Of a stretch of DNA of 64,000 nucleotides, positions 44,901 through 56,633 are shown one piece after another. This DNA comes from an uncultured Pelagibacteraceae bacterium. GTDB taxonomy: Bacteria; Pseudomonadota; Alphaproteobacteria; Pelagibacterales; Pelagibacteraceae. The stretch is from NCBI GenBank assembly GCA_902553555.1, contig CACDLE010000002.1, positions 1 to 64,000 of the forward strand, in the 5' to 3' direction. The number at the start of each line of letters is the position of its first letter. Position 1 is the first letter of the stretch. The notes under the pieces were generated by a model that ran no database searches, had not been told where the DNA came from, and was given only the letters and a program-made list of their open reading frames with translations. The position numbers and the translations under genes were made by a program.

Positions 44901-46115
44901 AACTAATCTTTTTGCCTGCTTAATAGTCGTGGCTAAACCTAACTTATCAAGTCTTGCGTATAAAAATGGTTTAAACAATTCAAGAGCCATCTTTTTTGGT
45001 AAACCACATTGATGTAATTTTAATTCTGGTCCAACAACAATTACTGACCTTCCAGAATAATCTACTCTTTTTCCTAATAAATTTTGCCTGAAACGACCTT
45101 GTTTGCCTTTCAACATTTCGGCTAGGGATTTTAAAGGTCTCTTTCCAGTCCCAGTTATAACTCTTCCTCTTCGCCCGTTATCAAATAAAGCATCAACAGA
45201 TTCTTGTAACATTCTTTTTTCGTTTCTTACAATGATATCAGGTGCTTTAAGATCTAGTAATCTTTTTAGTCGGTTGTTTCGATTAATTACTCTTCTATAT
45301 AAGTCATTTAAGTCAGATGTTGCGAATCTTCCACCATCTAACGGAACCAATGGCCTTAACTCTGGTGGTATCACTGGCACTGTTGTTAAAATCATCCATT
45401 CTGGTTTATTTCCCGAGGTAATAAATGATTCAATTAATTTCAACCTTTTAATGGTTCTTTCCTCAGTGACTTTTGATTTGACTTCTTTTAAAGCTTCTCT
45501 TAGTTTTTTTTGTTCTTTCTCTAAATCTAAGCTCAATAAAATTTCTCTAACAGCTTCAGCTCCAATACCAGCAGTAAAAGAATCCTCACCATACTCATCT
45601 TGAGCTTTAACTAGCTCATCTTCGCTCATAAGCTGACCTTTTTTTAGTTTTGTTAAGCCAGGTTCAATAACTATAAAACTTTCAAAATAGAGGACTTTCT
45701 CAACTTCTTTAAGTTTCATATCTATGGCTAGCGAAATTCTGCTTGGAAGTGATTTTAAAAACCAGATATGTGCCACTGGACAAGCTAGATCAATGTGACC
45801 CATTCTTTCCCTTCTTACATTGGATTTAGTTACTTCTACTCCGCATTTTTCACAAACAATGCCCCTAAATTTCATTCTTTTATATTTTCCACATAAACAC
45901 TCGTAATCTTTTACTGGACCAAATATTCTAGAGCAGAATAAACCATCTTTTTCAGGTCTAAAGGTTCTATAATTAATAGTTTCAGGTTTTTTTATTTCGC
46001 CGTAAGACCAGGATTTAATTTTATCAGGACTTGCTAATGTAATTTTTATGCTTCCAAAATTATTTTCAGAAATTGAACCTTGATTTTGCAAATTCTTTGT
46101 TAAATTCTTTTCCAT
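41943..46115 (-). CDS. rpoC: RNA polymerase beta' subunit
   Basis: 1390 aa; [18 protein letters not shown] active site; zinc-site [24 protein letters not shown] region. Confidence 0.99.
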   Translation of the reverse strand: MEKNLTKNLQNQGSISENNFGSIKITLASPDKIKSWSYGEIKKPETINYRTFRPEKDGLFCSRIFGPVKDYECLCGKYKRMKFRGIVCEKCGVEVTKSNVRRERMGHIDLACPVAHIWFLKSLPSRISLAIDMKLKEVEKVLYFESFIVIEPGLTKLKKGQLMSEDELVKAQDEYGEDSFTAGIGAEAVREILLSLDLEKEQKKLREALKEVKSKVTEERTIKRLKLIESFITSGNKPEWMILTTVPVIPPELRPLVPLDGGRFATSDLNDLYRRVINRNNRLKRLLDLKAPDIIVRNEKRMLQESVDALFDNGRRGRVITGTGKRPLKSLAEMLKGKQGRFRQNLLGKRVDYSGRSVIVVGPELKLHQCGLPKKMALELFKPFLYARLDKLGLATTIKQAKRLVEKEKSEVWDALEYIIREHPVLLNRAPTLHRLGVQAFEAKLIEGNAIELHPLVCAAFNADFDGDQMAVHIPLSLEAQLEARVLMMSTNNILSPSNGKPIIVPSQDIVLGIYYLSQDSKSDKPKGIFTNIDEIEQALENKSISLHSKIVSMFETIDENNNITKQKYVSTAGRFLLANLLPKNYNIKFTLVDKLLTKKNVSEVIDTIFRYCGQKETVIFCDRIKTLGFKHAFKAGISFGKDDLIIPKTKENLINDTKKRIEEYEKQYSDGLITRGEKYNKVVDIWSKCTDTVANEMMKEISSAEKVYENDRIETNSVYMMADSGARGSQAQMKQLAGMRGLIAKPSGEIIETPIISNFKEGLSVLEYFNSTHGARKGLADTALKTANSGYLTRRLCDVAQDIQITSKECDIKKRSSINISEIIEGGNILVSLSERILGRVIAENIKHPISGEALIQKGKLIDEADCEKVDAAGVKSVQVYSVITCASTKGVCATCYGRDLSRGKLVSIGEAIGMIAAQSIGEPGTQLTMRTFHVGGTAQIKEESQIISQTKGRLKIINKNLIEDSKKNIIVMGRNTQLSIEDENKRQLAIYKVNYGSKLFFKDDDLIEKGKKIAEWDPYTLPVIAETSGIVNYMDLVEGTSLTETLDDATGISSKSVTDWKSLSKNSELKPRLTLRNDKGEIIKKADGNEARYYLVPDTILSVKDGQKVSAGDVLARLPKETSKTKDITGGLPRVAELFEARRPKDSAIIAENDGVIEFGKEVRGKQKISIVSSNGESSNYLIPKGKHVNFNQGEKIKKGEYLLDGSPAPHDILRILGVEKLTEYFVSEVQEVYRLQGVVINDKHIETIVRQMLKKVEVKNPGDSDLLLGEVIDLNDIKALNEKLASDKKNQVKFERVLLGITKASLQTNSFISAASFQETTRVLTDASIKGKIDHLEGLKENVIVGRLVPAGTGLTKMGWDKAAQKEDQLRLEELNKQEQETPQTPE

Positions 46116-46116
46116 A

Positions 46117-49100
46117 TTAATTCAATTCAATATTTAATCCCAAAGCTCTAATTTCTTTTATTAAAACATTAAAGGACTCTGGCACCCCAGACTCAAAATT
46201 ATTATTACCTTTTACTATTGTCTCATAAACCTTTGTTCTTCCAGCTACATCATCAGATTTTACCGTTAAAATTTCTTGAAGAGAATAAGATGCACCATAT
46301 GCTTCCAAGGCCCAGACTTCCATTTCACCAAATCTTTGACCTCCTAGTTGAGCTTTCCCTCCTAATGGTTGTTGTGTTACCAAGCTATATGGTCCAGTCG
46401 ATCTGGCGTGGATCTTATCTTCAACTAAATGATTAAGTTTTAACATATATATAGTTCCAACTGTTACAGGTCTGTCAAACCTCTCACCAGTTCTACCGTC
46501 CCATAAATGTGTTTGACCACTAGAGGGTAGTTTCGCCAAATCTAACATTTTTGTAATATCATCTGTAGAAGCTCCATCAAAAACTGGAGTTCCTATAGGT
46601 ATGCCATTAGAAATATTTTCAATTAATTCGAAAATTTCTTTTTTTGATAATTTAGATAATACATTATCAAAATATTTTTGACCGTAGATCTCTTTAAGTT
46701 TAGTCTTTAAATTTTCAAATTTTTCCTCAAATTCTTTTAAATATGTTTTAATTTGTTCTCCCAACTCTGAACATGACCAGCCTAAATGTGTTTCAAGAAT
46801 TTGCCCAACATTCATTCTGCTTGGAACACCTAACGGATTAAGTACAATGTCAACAGGTTTACCATTTTCCATATAGGGCATGTCTTCAACAGGAACTATT
46901 TTACTAACAACGCCCTTGTTTCCATGTCTACCTGCCATTTTATCACCAGGCATAAGTCTTCTTTTAACTGCAACAAATACCTTAACTACTTTCATTACCG
47001 TTGGTAACAGATCATCGCCTTGTTGAATTTTGTTTACTTTGTCATCAAATCTAATTTTTATATCTTCATTGGCATTATCAAATTGGTTTTTTAGTTTAAG
47101 AAGATTTTCGTTAATTTTTTCTTCTTTGAAGGAAATTTTCCATAAATCCTTCAGCGATAAAGTATCAAGATCATTTTTATTTAAAGTAAGGCCTGATTTT
47201 AAATTTTTGTAACTTTTGTTTATAACTTGACTCTTTAATAAATCAGTTGCCCTTGATTTTATATTCCTTTCAAGTATTTCTTCTTCTACCTTCCTATCTT
47301 CTTGTACAGACTCAATCTCAGAGCGTTCAATTGCAATTGATCTCTCATCTTTTTCTATGCCGTGTCTATTGAATACTCTAACATCTATTACTACACCTGC
47401 GCTCCCAGATGGTAATTTTAATGATGAATCTCTTACATCAGTAGCTTTCTCTCCAAAAATAGATCTTAATAATTTTTCTTCTGGACTAGATGAGGTTTCA
47501 CTCTTTGGTGTAACTTTACCAACCAGTATATCCCCAGGCTTCACCTCTGCTCCGACGTAAACAATTCCAGATTCGTCGAGGTTTCTGAGGCTTTCCTCAC
47601 TAACGTTAGGTATATCTCTTGTGATTTCTTCCGCTCCTAGCTTTGTATCTCTTGCCATAGATTCGTATTCTTCAATATGAATTGAAGTAAAAACATCATC
47701 AGTTACGCACCTTTCTGAAATTAATATTGAATCTTCAAAATTGTATCCTTGCCAAGGCATAAAAGCTACTGTTACATTTTTTCCAAGAGCTAACTCGCCT
47801 AATTTAGTTGCTGGACCATCTGCTATTATATCCCCTCGCTTTATTTGATCGCCAACTTTAACTAAAGGTTTTTGGTTTATACATGTATTTTGATTTGACC
47901 TTTTAAATTTTGATAAATTATAAATGTCTACAGCAGATTGAGATAAATCTTTTACATCAGTTGCTTTGACAACAATTCTTTTTCCATCAATTTTATCAAC
48001 CACACCATGTCTTTTAGCAACAATTGTAACTCCAGAGTCTAATGCGACATCTGACTCGATACCTGTGCCTACCAAAGGTGCTTCGGGTTTTAAAAGAGGC
48101 ACGGCTTGTCTCATCATGTTGGATCCCATTAATGCTCTGTTGGCATCATCATTTTCCAAAAAAGGTATTAATGCTGCTGCAACAGAAACAAGTTGTTTGG
48201 GAGATACATCTATATAATCTATATTATCTTTGTTTGATAACTGAAAATTTAAATTTTTTCTACAAGCGACTAATTCTTCTTCAAAAGTTCCATCTTTTCT
48301 TAGTGGAGAATTAGCTTGGGCTATAGTGTATCTCTCTTCTTCAATTGCCGACAAATATTTAATTTCGTCTGTGACTTTTCCTTTTTCAACTTTTTTATAA
48401 GGACTTTCAATGTATCCAAATTTATTTACTCTACAATATGTTGCTAAACTATTTATAAGACCGATATTTGGACCCTCAGGAGTTTCGATGGGACAAATCC
48501 TTCCATAATGAGTTGGATGCACATCCCTAACTTCAAATCCAGCCCTTTCTCTTGTTAATCCACCAGGGCCAAGAGCTGAAACTCTTCTCTTATGAGTGAT
48601 TTCAGATAACGGATTAGTTTGATCCATAAATTGTGAGAGTTGCGAGGTTGCAAAAAAGTCCTTTAAAGAAGTAGTTATAGGCTTAGCATTTATTAGATCT
48701 TGAGGCATTGCAGACTCTATTTCTAAAAAAGTTGACATTTTTTCTTTAACTGTTCGCTCCATTCTTAAGAGCCCAATCCTAAATTGATTTTCTACTAATT
48801 CTCCAACTGATCTTACTCTTCGATTTCCTAGATGGTCAATATCATCTACATCGCCTTTCCCATCTCTCAAATCCAGCATAAACTTGATGATAGCAATTAT
48901 ATCCTCCGAATTTAATGTGTTGTCTTTTGCATCCCTATTTAAATTTAATTTTGAATTAAGTTTTACTCTTCCAACTTCAGATAAATCGTATCTCTCTTTA
49001 TTAAAGTATAAATTATTAAAGACCTCTTCTGCTATCTCAATTGTTGGAGCTTCGCCTGGTCTTAGCACTTTGTATATGTCATTAAGAGCATCAGCTTTGC

Positions 49101-50208
49101 TTCTATTTTTATCAACTTTTAATGTCTCGAGTATGTAAGGACCTTTATTAATAGGATCAATATTAACAATTTCCAATTTGTTTATCTCATTTGAAGATAT
49201 TTTCTCTAAAATCTCATCATTCAGATCTGTACCAGCACTACATATTGACTGTTTACTTTTATCAAAAATATCTTTTGCTAAGTACTTGCCTCTTAATTCT
49301 TCATTTGAAATTAATATTTCTTTTAAATTTTTATCTTGAAGTTTTTTTGCGATTATAAAGTTTAATTTTTCTCCTTTGGATAAAACTTTTTTATTATTTT
49401 TGGCATCAATTAAATCAAAAGATAATTTGATGGGTCTTTTAAAATTTTCTGGATCAAAATTAGTTATCCATTGTTTATTATCATTATCAAAACTGTATTG
49501 GCTAGTGGAATAAAATGTTTTAATTATTTTTTCTTTAGATAAGCCTAGAGCATAAAGAATTGTACTAATATGTAATTTCTTCTTTCTATCTATTCTAAAA
49601 TATAAAATATCCTTTGGATCAAACTCAAAATCTAACCAAGAGCCTCGACCAGGTATAATTCTGCAATTAAACAAAAGTTTTCCACTTGAGTGAGTTTTAC
49701 CTTTATCATGATCAAAGAATACACCAGGACTTCTATGCATTTGGTTTACTACAACTCTTTCAACTCCATTAACAACAAATGTACCACTTGGTGTCATTAA
49801 CGGAAGTTCACCAATAAAAACCTCTTGTTCTTTAGCTGATAAGATTTGTTTAGTGTTATTCTCTGTATCTATATCATAGACAACTAATCTTAAATTGGCT
49901 TTTAAGGAAGCTGAGTATGTTAAACTTCTTTGTTTGCATTCTAATACATCAAACTTTGGTTTCTCTAATTTATAGGTTATATATTCTAAAGTTGACTTAT
50001 CTGAACTGTCATCAATTGGAAATATGCTTTTAAATACTTTATCTATACCTTTAGATAAAATGTCCATTTGCTCATTGAAAGCTTTTGAAGATAAAAATTC
50101 TTGGTACGAATTTTTTTGAACTTCTATTAAATTAGGTATTGATAAGCCTTCTTTTAACTTACCAAAACTTTTCCTTATACTTTTTTTTTGAGTAAAAGAT
50201 AATTCCAT
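46117..50208 (-). CDS. rpoB: RNA polymerase beta subunit
   Basis: [46 protein letters not shown] at 50208 preferred over TTG at 50214. Confidence 0.99.
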   Translation of the reverse strand: MELSFTQKKSIRKSFGKLKEGLSIPNLIEVQKNSYQEFLSSKAFNEQMDILSKGIDKVFKSIFPIDDSSDKSTLEYITYKLEKPKFDVLECKQRSLTYSASLKANLRLVVYDIDTENNTKQILSAKEQEVFIGELPLMTPSGTFVVNGVERVVVNQMHRSPGVFFDHDKGKTHSSGKLLFNCRIIPGRGSWLDFEFDPKDILYFRIDRKKKLHISTILYALGLSKEKIIKTFYSTSQYSFDNDNKQWITNFDPENFKRPIKLSFDLIDAKNNKKVLSKGEKLNFIIAKKLQDKNLKEILISNEELRGKYLAKDIFDKSKQSICSAGTDLNDEILEKISSNEINKLEIVNIDPINKGPYILETLKVDKNRSKADALNDIYKVLRPGEAPTIEIAEEVFNNLYFNKERYDLSEVGRVKLNSKLNLNRDAKDNTLNSEDIIAIIKFMLDLRDGKGDVDDIDHLGNRRVRSVGELVENQFRIGLLRMERTVKEKMSTFLEIESAMPQDLINAKPITTSLKDFFATSQLSQFMDQTNPLSEITHKRRVSALGPGGLTRERAGFEVRDVHPTHYGRICPIETPEGPNIGLINSLATYCRVNKFGYIESPYKKVEKGKVTDEIKYLSAIEEERYTIAQANSPLRKDGTFEEELVACRKNLNFQLSNKDNIDYIDVSPKQLVSVAAALIPFLENDDANRALMGSNMMRQAVPLLKPEAPLVGTGIESDVALDSGVTIVAKRHGVVDKIDGKRIVVKATDVKDLSQSAVDIYNLSKFKRSNQNTCINQKPLVKVGDQIKRGDIIADGPATKLGELALGKNVTVAFMPWQGYNFEDSILISERCVTDDVFTSIHIEEYESMARDTKLGAEEITRDIPNVSEESLRNLDESGIVYVGAEVKPGDILVGKVTPKSETSSSPEEKLLRSIFGEKATDVRDSSLKLPSGSAGVVIDVRVFNRHGIEKDERSIAIERSEIESVQEDRKVEEEILERNIKSRATDLLKSQVINKSYKNLKSGLTLNKNDLDTLSLKDLWKISFKEEKINENLLKLKNQFDNANEDIKIRFDDKVNKIQQGDDLLPTVMKVVKVFVAVKRRLMPGDKMAGRHGNKGVVSKIVPVEDMPYMENGKPVDIVLNPLGVPSRMNVGQILETHLGWSCSELGEQIKTYLKEFEEKFENLKTKLKEIYGQKYFDNVLSKLSKKEIFELIENISNGIPIGTPVFDGASTDDITKMLDLAKLPSSGQTHLWDGRTGERFDRPVTVGTIYMLKLNHLVEDKIHARSTGPYSLVTQQPLGGKAQLGGQRFGEMEVWALEAYGASYSLQEILTVKSDDVAGRTKVYETIVKGNNNFESGVPESFNVLIKEIRALGLNIELN

Positions 50209-50261
50209 CAACAAAATTTACTACAATAGCTAAATTGTAATAATCTAATCTCTAATTTAAT

Positions 50262-50630
50262 TTACTTTAATTCTACTTTTGCGCCAGCAGCTTCGAGTTT
50301 TTTCTTAAATTCGTCTGCTTCTTTTTTTGGCACTCCAGCTTTAATTTCTTTAGGAGCTCCCTCAACTAAATCTTTAGCCTCTTTTAATCCCAATCCAGTG
50401 ATCGCTCTTACTTCTTTAATAACGTTAATTTTTTTATCTCCGGCAGCAGCCAAGAATAAAGAAAATTCAGATTTTTCTTCTCCTGCTGGAGCGGCTCCTG
50501 GAGCTGCTGCTGCTGCTACAGGTGCAGCTGCTTTGACTCCCCATTTTTCCTCTAACTGTTTTGAAAGCTCTGCAGCTTCTACTACGGTTAGTTTTGATAA
50601 ATCTTCAATTATTTTGTTTAAGTCTGACAT
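50262..50630 (-). CDS. rplL: Ribosomal protein L7/L12
   Basis: Ala-rich hinge, [27 protein letters not shown]. Confidence 0.98.
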   Translation of the reverse strand: MSDLNKIIEDLSKLTVVEAAELSKQLEEKWGVKAAAPVAAAAAPGAAPAGEEKSEFSLFLAAAGDKKINVIKEVRAITGLGLKEAKDLVEGAPKEIKAGVPKKEADEFKKKLEAAGAKVELK

Positions 50631-50644
50631 TTGAATCCTTATAA

Positions 50645-51157
50645 TTAATTTTTTAAACTCTTTGCGCGCGCTAAATTAGCAATTTTTGAGCCAGGTGCAA
50701 GTAAAATACTTACTAACTTTTGTGCTGGAGATGACAAAATACCCACTATTTTAGCTCTTGCCTCCTCTAATGATGGTAATGTGGCGATAATAGACACCTC
50801 TTTTTGGTCTAAAACTTTCCCATCCATAAACCCAGCTATAATTTTAAGTTTATCATGTGATTTAGCAAAATTCGTGAGAATCTTTGCAGTGGTTATTGGA
50901 TCAGAAGATAGCGCAGCTGCAGTTGGTCCTTTAAAATATTTTTCTAAATCTTTAACAGGAGTCTCTTTAATAGCTAATTTTGTTATTCTATTTTTTGTAA
51001 TCTTGAAAATAATATCTTTTTCCCTAAGTTTTTTTCTAAGCTCATCTAGTTCATTTACATTTAAACCTTGGTACTGAGCAATCATTACTGAGTTGTTTGA
51101 AGAAAAACTTTTTTTCATTTCTTCTATATAATTCTTTTTTGCTTGCTTATTCATCAT
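50645..51157 (-). CDS. rplJ: Ribosomal protein L10
   Basis: 170 aa between rplA and rplL; L10 pattern ([24 protein letters not shown]). Confidence 0.96.
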   Translation of the reverse strand: MMNKQAKKNYIEEMKKSFSSNNSVMIAQYQGLNVNELDELRKKLREKDIIFKITKNRITKLAIKETPVKDLEKYFKGPTAAALSSDPITTAKILTNFAKSHDKLKIIAGFMDGKVLDQKEVSIIATLPSLEEARAKIVGILSSPAQKLVSILLAPGSKIANLARAKSLKN

Positions 51158-51159
51158 AA

Positions 51160-51849
51160 TTAATTTTTACCGCCGATCTTGTACGATATACCCATTGTTG
51201 AAGTAATAAAAATATTTTTTATGAACTCACCTTTTATTGTATCTGGTTTTTCTTTTTTTAAAAAATCAATTAAAAATTTATAATTTTCTTCTAATTTATT
51301 ATTGGAAAAATCTTTTCTACCAATTGATAGAGCAAGATTTCCATCTTTGTCATTTTTTAATTCGGTTAAACCGTTTTTTAAATCATTTATTGATCCTTTT
51401 AAATTGTTTGAAACAGTTCCTAATTTTGGATTTGGCATTAAACCTTTTGGACCTAAGATTTTACCAAATTTACCAAGTTTACCCATCATTCCTGGTGTGC
51501 AAATAAGTTTATTAAAATTAATCTTTTTTGAGGATATTTTTTCTAATAAATCGTCTGAACCTACTATATTAGCACCATTAGATTTGGCTTCTTCTATTTT
51601 TTCTGGTTCACATAAAACTGCAATTGAAAACTTTTTTCCACTTCCATTTGGTAGTTTTGTGACAGTTCTGAGATTATATTCTCCACCTTTAGACTGTTTT
51701 GTATTAATCCTTATTGATAAATCTATTGAATCATTTTTTAGTTTTGTATTACAAGTCTGTTTGATTAGCTCAATCGCTTTCTCAATCGAAATTTTTCCTT
51801 TATTTTTTTTCTTTTCTAAATCTTTGTATCGTTTTGATCTTTTTTTCAT
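51160..51849 (-). CDS. rplA: Ribosomal protein L1
   Basis: KFGKILGPKGLMPNPKLGTVS. Confidence 0.98.
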   Translation of the reverse strand: MKKRSKRYKDLEKKKNKGKISIEKAIELIKQTCNTKLKNDSIDLSIRINTKQSKGGEYNLRTVTKLPNGSGKKFSIAVLCEPEKIEEAKSNGANIVGSDDLLEKISSKKINFNKLICTPGMMGKLGKFGKILGPKGLMPNPKLGTVSNNLKGSINDLKNGLTELKNDKDGNLALSIGRKDFSNNKLEENYKFLIDFLKKEKPDTIKGEFIKNIFITSTMGISYKIGGKN

Positions 51850-52274
51850 TATTCTTTAACCTCGATTCCCATTGACCTTGCAGATCCACAAATTATTTTA
51901 GTAGCTTCTTTTAAATCAAATGCATTAAGGTCTTTCATTTTTTCTTTAGCTATAGCTTCCGCTTGTTTCATTGTAATTGAGCCCGCTACTACTCTTCCAG
52001 GTTCACTCGATCCACTTTTAAGTTTAGCTGCCTCCCTAATAAAATGTGAGGCTGGAGGTGATTTTATTACAAAATCAAACTTTTTATCTTTGTAAACTGT
52101 AATTACTACTGGAACAGGTTTGCCCATAAAAGATTTTGTTTTTTCATTAAAGGCTTTACAGAATTCCATAATATTAATTCCCCTTTGGCCCAATGCTGGA
52201 CCCACAGGTGGAGCTGGATTAGCTTGGCCACCTTTAATTTGTAATTTTACGTATCCTGTAACTTCTTTAGCCAT
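51849..52274 (-). CDS. rplK: Ribosomal protein L11
   Basis: [43 protein letters not shown]. Confidence 0.98.
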   Translation of the reverse strand: MAKEVTGYVKLQIKGGQANPAPPVGPALGQRGINIMEFCKAFNEKTKSFMGKPVPVVITVYKDKKFDFVIKSPPASHFIREAAKLKSGSSEPGRVVAGSITMKQAEAIAKEKMKDLNAFDLKEATKIICGSARSMGIEVKE

Positions 52275-52275
52275 A

Positions 52276-52800
52276 TCAATTTTTTTCAACTTGAGTAAAT
52301 TCTAAATCTACTGGAGTTGGTCTACCAAATATCGAAACTGAAACCTTAAGTCTAGACTTTTCTTCATCAATTTCCTCGATTAATCCAGTGAACGAAGCAA
52401 AAGGACCGTCGCAAACTTTAACTTTTTCTCCAATTTCAAAGTTTAACCCTGTTTTTTGATTTGTTGCACTTTCTGATACTTGGCCTAAAATTCTCTTAAT
52501 TTCGCTGTCAGAAATTGGTGTTGGCTTGTCAGACGATCCTAAAAATCCACTCACTTTTTGTAAGTTTTTTATCAAATGATAAATTTGTTTTGTTAAATCA
52601 ATTTTAATTAAAACATACCCTGGAAAATATTTTTTTTCTTTTTTAGTTCTTTTGCCTTTTTTTACTTCAGTAACTTGATGAGTTGGTATTAAAAGTTGAT
52701 CAAGATTAGCCTCTAGTTTGTGTCTTTTGAGCTCCTCTTTTATAGACTCAACCACTTTTTTCTCAAATCCAGAGTATGCTTGAACAATATACCAATTCAT
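52276..52800 (-). CDS. nusG: Transcription antitermination factor NusG
   Basis: [23 protein letters not shown]...[14 protein letters not shown]...[36 protein letters not shown]. Confidence 0.98.
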   Translation of the reverse strand: MNWYIVQAYSGFEKKVVESIKEELKRHKLEANLDQLLIPTHQVTEVKKGKRTKKEKKYFPGYVLIKIDLTKQIYHLIKNLQKVSGFLGSSDKPTPISDSEIKRILGQVSESATNQKTGLNFEIGEKVKVCDGPFASFTGLIEEIDEEKSRLKVSVSIFGRPTPVDLEFTQVEKN

Positions 52801-52803
52801 AAA

Positions 52804-52995
52804 TTAAAAACTTATAGTTAATATAATATTTAGTAAAAATCTAAGAAGTTGATCTAACAAAAGAAAAAAAATTGCAGCTATTGATGCTAATCCAAACACC
52901 ATCAAAGCACCTGTAAGAGTGTCTTTTTTTGTTGGCCAAGTTATCCTAAAAGCTTCCTGTTTAACTTCTTGTAAAAATCTTAATGGGTTTTTCAT
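52804..52995 (-). CDS. secE: Preprotein translocase subunit SecE
   Basis: 63 aa, FLQEVKQEAFRITWPTKKDTL, single TM. Confidence 0.95.
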   Translation of the reverse strand: MKNPLRFLQEVKQEAFRITWPTKKDTLTGALMVFGLASIAAIFFLLLDQLLRFLLNIILTISF

Positions 52996-53005
52996 ATTTG
53001 TATTT

Positions 53006-53081
53006 TGGCAGGAGCGGAGGGAATCGAACCCACAGCCTCCGGTTTTGGAGACCGGCGCTCTACCAATTGAGCTACGCTCCT
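53006..53081 (-). tRNA. tRNA-Trp (CCA anticodon), CCA encoded
   Basis: AGGAGCGTAGCTCAATTGGTAGAGCGCCGGTCTCCAAAACCGGAGGCTGTGGGTTCGATTCCCTCCGCTCCTGCCA. Confidence 0.97.
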
Positions 53082-53082
53082 A

Positions 53083-54273
53083 TTATTTTATAATTTTAGT
53101 TACTACGCCAGCTCCTACTGTCTTACCACCTTCTCTAATAGCGAAATTTAAATTTTCACTCATAGCAATAGGTGTTATTAGTTTTACAGTAAATTTACCG
53201 TCATCACCAGGCATCACCATCTCTGTGCCAGAGGGCAATGTAACTTCACCTGTAACGTCAGTTGTTCTAAAATAAAACTGTGGTCTATATTTTGTAAAAA
53301 AAGGTGTATGCCTTCCACCCTCTTCTTTTTTTAATATGTATGCTTGGCATTCAAACTCTGTGTGTGGTGTTACAGATCCTGGTTTAGCCAGAACTTGACC
53401 TCTCTCAACATCAGTCCTCTCTACACCTCTTAGTAAAGCGCCGATATTATCACCAGCTTCTCCACTATCTAAAAGTTTTCTAAACATTTCTACACCAGTA
53501 CATACTGATTTTTTGGTATCTCTAATTCCAACAATCTCAATCTCCTCACCAACTTTTATAACACCTTGTTCTACCCTTCCTGTAACTACTGTTCCTCTAC
53601 CAGAAATGGAGAAAACATCTTCAACAGGCATTAAAAAAGGTTTATCTTTTGGTCTGTCCGGTTGAGGGATAGTTTCATCAACGGCTTTCATCAATTCCAT
53701 AATTGCATTTTTTCCTGTTGCTTCATCTTTGCCCTCTACAGCGTTTAAGGCTGAACCTTTGATAATAGGAATTTTATCTCCAGGGAATTTATAAGACGTT
53801 AAAAGTTCTCTAATTTCTTCTTCAACCAAATCAACGAGTTCTTTATCTTTTACTGTGTCAATCTTGTTTAAGAATACTACAATCGCAGGAACGCCTACTT
53901 GACGAGCAAGCAAGATATGTTCTCTTGTTTGTGGCATAGGTCCATCAGCAGCGTTAACTACTAAAATTGCTCCGTCCATTTGCGCAGCACCTGTTATCAT
54001 ATTTTTTACATAGTCGGCATGACCTGGACAATCAACGTGAGCGTAATGTCTTTTGGCTGTTTCATATTCAACATGGGCAGTAGAAATAGTTATACCTCTC
54101 TCTTTTTCCTCAGGTGCTTTATCTATTTGGTCGTAAGCGACAAATTTTGCGCCACCTGCTTCAGCTAATACTTTTGTAATTGCAGCAGTTAAAGTTGTTT
54201 TACCATGATCAACGTGTCCGATTGTACCAATGTTACAATGCGGTTTGCTTCTATTAAATTTTTCTTTCGACAT
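53083..54273 (-). CDS. tuf: Elongation factor Tu
   Basis: [27 protein letters not shown]. Confidence 0.99.
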   Translation of the reverse strand: MSKEKFNRSKPHCNIGTIGHVDHGKTTLTAAITKVLAEAGGAKFVAYDQIDKAPEEKERGITISTAHVEYETAKRHYAHVDCPGHADYVKNMITGAAQMDGAILVVNAADGPMPQTREHILLARQVGVPAIVVFLNKIDTVKDKELVDLVEEEIRELLTSYKFPGDKIPIIKGSALNAVEGKDEATGKNAIMELMKAVDETIPQPDRPKDKPFLMPVEDVFSISGRGTVVTGRVEQGVIKVGEEIEIVGIRDTKKSVCTGVEMFRKLLDSGEAGDNIGALLRGVERTDVERGQVLAKPGSVTPHTEFECQAYILKKEEGGRHTPFFTKYRPQFYFRTTDVTGEVTLPSGTEMVMPGDDGKFTVKLITPIAMSENLNFAIREGGKTVGAGVVTKIIK

Positions 54274-54304
54274 TTTATTTCCTCTTTTTTTTAATATTTT
54301 GTTT

Positions 54305-54378
54305 TGGAGCGGGTAAAGGGAATCGAACCCTTACATCCAGCTTGGAAGGCTAGCGTTCTACCATTGAACTACACCCGC
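54305..54378 (-). tRNA. tRNA-Gly (TCC anticodon), CCA encoded
   Basis: GCGGGTGTAGTTCAATGGTAGAACGCTAGCCTTCCAAGCTGGATGTAAGGGTTCGATTCCCTTTACCCGCTCCA. Confidence 0.97.
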
Positions 54379-54421
54379 TTAAACCAAACTTTTCGCTCAA
54401 TGTTGTAAAAGTTTTAAAGTT

Positions 54422-54507
54422 TGGTGGAGGGGGAAAGATTCGAACTTTCGAAGGCCGAAGCCAACGGGTTTACAGCCCGCCCCATTTGACCGCTTTGGTA
54501 CCCCTCC
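54422..54507 (-). tRNA. tRNA-Tyr (GTA anticodon), CCA encoded
   Basis: GGAGGGGTACCAAAGCGGTCAAATGGGGCGGGCTGTAAACCCGTTGGCTTCGGCCTTCGAAAGTTCGAATCTTTCCCCCTCCACCA, class II with long variable arm. Confidence 0.97.
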
Positions 54508-54522
54508 AATATGGGTACCAAA
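54494..54522 (-). repeat. Perfect 10-bp inverted repeat spanning the tRNA-Tyr 5' end
   Basis: TTTGGTACCC (54494-54503) / GGGTACCAAA (54513-54522), 9-nt loop containing the mature 5' end. Confidence 0.95.
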
Positions 54523-54535
54523 TAACTTAAAAACC

Positions 54536-54562
54536 ATTATACAACAAGGGTTTTATAGTCGA
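54536..54562 (-). promoter_or_regulatory. Candidate promoter for tRNA-Tyr/tRNA-Gly/tuf unit
   Basis: Minus strand TCGACT, 15 nt, TATAAT (perfect -10). Confidence 0.55.
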
Positions 54563-54632
54563 GAGATAAAATAATTGCAATAAATGATTTATTTTTTATT
54601 AGACGATTTATCTGTTAAAAAGGGCTATTTTT

Positions 54633-55373
54633 ATGGAAAAATCAACATTTTTAATTATTGGAAAACATGCGGTGGTAGAAGCGCTGAAAAACTCAAGAAG
54701 AAAAGTAACCAAAATATACATTAATGAGCATGTTCATAAGGAAATTAATAGGTCTAATCAACCTAAAAATATTTTTCAAAAAACTAAGGTAATTTTTAAA
54801 AGTAAAAAAGAACTAGATAATCTTTGTGGTAGAGACCAAATCAATCATCAAGGTATTGTAGGTGAAGTTTTAGAATTAGATAATAATTCACTTAAATCAG
54901 ATTTAGAATTTTTAAATAAAGAAAATATAAATTTTTTAGCACTAGAGAATATATCTGATCCAAGAAATCTTGGTTCAATAATAAGATCAGCTGCATCCTT
55001 TAATATTGATGGAATAATAGTAAACGAAAGAAAATTTCCAAATAAAAGTAAATTACTGTACAAAGCTGCAAGCGGTGCAATGGAACATATCAATATTTAT
55101 AGGTTATCTAATATTAAAGTAGCTTTTAATTTATTAAAAAAAAAAGGTTTTTGGATAAGCGCATTTAGCTCTCATGCGGAAAAGAATTTTACAACGAACA
55201 ATTGGAAAGGTAAAAATATATTATTATTTGGTTCGGAGGGAAAAGGTTTAAAAAAAAATACTAAAGAAAAAGCAGATTTTTATTATAAAATTAATATTAA
55301 AAATATTGAAAGCTTAAATGTTTCAAACTCAGTATCAATTGTTTGTCATTTTATTAATGAAAAAATAAGCTAA
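54633..55373 (+). CDS. rlmB: TrmH-family 23S rRNA (guanosine-2'-O-)-methyltransferase, RlmB-like
   Basis: IIGKHAVVEALKN, LENISDPRNLGSIIRSAASFNIDGIIV, LFGSEGKGL, ESLNVSNSVSIVCH. Confidence 0.92.
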   Translation: MEKSTFLIIGKHAVVEALKNSRRKVTKIYINEHVHKEINRSNQPKNIFQKTKVIFKSKKELDNLCGRDQINHQGIVGEVLELDNNSLKSDLEFLNKENINFLALENISDPRNLGSIIRSAASFNIDGIIVNERKFPNKSKLLYKAASGAMEHINIYRLSNIKVAFNLLKKKGFWISAFSSHAEKNFTTNNWKGKNILLFGSEGKGLKKNTKEKADFYYKINIKNIESLNVSNSVSIVCHFINEKIS

Positions 55374-55463
55374 AAAAATTTAAAGTATGTATATTTGGCC
55401 GTACTAACTTCAGTTAATTAAATTTCTTGAATTATAAATAAAATTATCATAAAAGTTTGTCAG

Positions 55464-55539
55464 GCCCTCATAGCTCAATTGGTAGAGCAATTGATTTGTA
55501 ATCAATAGGTTCGCGGTTCGAGTCCGTGTGAGGGCACCA
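55464..55539 (+). tRNA. tRNA-Thr (TGT anticodon), CCA encoded
   Basis: GCCCTCATAGCTCAATTGGTAGAGCAATTGATTTGTAATCAATAGGTTCGCGGTTCGAGTCCGTGTGAGGGCACCA. Confidence 0.97.
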
Positions 55540-55543
55540 ATTA

Positions 55544-56626
55544 CTAGGATTTAATAAATATTTCAGATAATTGTTTTTTAAAGTTTTGTCTTTCTAGTAA
55601 AGTTTTTTTTTGATATCTTTTATATAATTTTATTTCTTTCTTATAATTTTTAAAAATTAATTCAATTAACTTACTAATCTTCTTTATATTTTCATTATTT
55701 TCATTAAATTTAAATTTTTTTGGTATAGGAATATCATGTATATTTTTAGCACTACCTTTTAGATTCGTAATAACGCAATTATTAAACAAGACGGCTTCTC
55801 TAGGCATTTTATCTTTTCCTGGATGATAACCAAAATCTAAATAAATTTTTGTTTTTTTAAATATGTTTATAACTTGATTTGCGCTCATGTTTTTAAGTGC
55901 AATAAATTTAAATTTTAAAACTTTTTTTATTTCATTGATAAATTTGTTACTTTTGTGAGAATAACATATTTCATTTTTTTTCTTTACTTTTTCTTTACAC
56001 TTTTTTAAGACCATATCACTTTGATAATCATATAATTTTTTTATATTTTTGAATTTATCTTTAAAATAATCAAAAGCGTATTGCGACTGCATCAAATGTA
56101 AGTGTGCTTGATCTACTTCTTTTTGTTTATGATATTTTGTAAAATTATAAATATATTTTAAATAATCATGGTAAGTTAGTATACCAAAGTAAAATTTAGT
56201 TATTCTATTAAATAGAGAGATAAAATTGTAAGGTATTTTAATTAAAGATCTTAAGAATTTTGAATTATCTTCTCTAAATTTAAAACTAAAAAAATTATCA
56301 ACGCTTAACCACCAAATGACTTTATTAATTTTTTTATACCTTAAGGCATATTTAAGATAACAAAATTGTTCTGGTAATATCAGAATATTATTGTTGTTAT
56401 CTTCAACAAACTTGGAATAATTTGTCTTATATTTTAAAAAATTTTTGTGAACAGGTTTTTCAACTTCGGTTGGCAAGTAAACCATATAAGTTTTTGCCTT
56501 GAACACTTTTTTTAAATGAAATGCTAGCTGATGTAAACATTCTGGCCCTCCTGTAAATGTGTTTGCAGGTGCTAAAATAAAAATTTTGGTTTTATTATTA
56601 ATAATTAATTTTTTGGCTTTAGACAT
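55544..56626 (-). CDS. Putative glycosyltransferase / surface polysaccharide protein
   Basis: 360 aa, FILAPANTFTGGPECLHQLAFHLKK N-terminus suggests a GT-B-like fold; neighbourhood of glycan genes. Family assignment is weak. Confidence 0.45.
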   Translation of the reverse strand: MSKAKKLIINNKTKIFILAPANTFTGGPECLHQLAFHLKKVFKAKTYMVYLPTEVEKPVHKNFLKYKTNYSKFVEDNNNNILILPEQFCYLKYALRYKKINKVIWWLSVDNFFSFKFREDNSKFLRSLIKIPYNFISLFNRITKFYFGILTYHDYLKYIYNFTKYHKQKEVDQAHLHLMQSQYAFDYFKDKFKNIKKLYDYQSDMVLKKCKEKVKKKNEICYSHKSNKFINEIKKVLKFKFIALKNMSANQVINIFKKTKIYLDFGYHPGKDKMPREAVLFNNCVITNLKGSAKNIHDIPIPKKFKFNENNENIKKISKLIELIFKNYKKEIKLYKRYQKKTLLERQNFKKQLSEIFIKS

Positions 56627-56633
56627 TTATAAT

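Noticed and set aside
45103-45603. 166-aa plus-strand ORF opposite rpoC
   Set aside because: Antisense to a certain essential CDS; low complexity and no recognisable domain. Shadow ORF from codon bias.
48600-48680. QTNP variant in the RpoB rifampicin region
   Set aside because: To my knowledge this is the ordinary alphaproteobacterial sequence, so no evidence of resistance.
50222-50239. TACAAT-agctaa-ATTGTA inverted repeat between rplL and rpoB
   Set aside because: Only 6 AT-rich bp in a low-GC genome; too likely by chance to call an attenuator or processing site.
51302-51859. 185-aa plus-strand ORF opposite rplA
   Set aside because: Antisense to rplA, hydrophobic/Phe-Ser-rich composition typical of reverse-strand translation of Lys/Glu-rich proteins.
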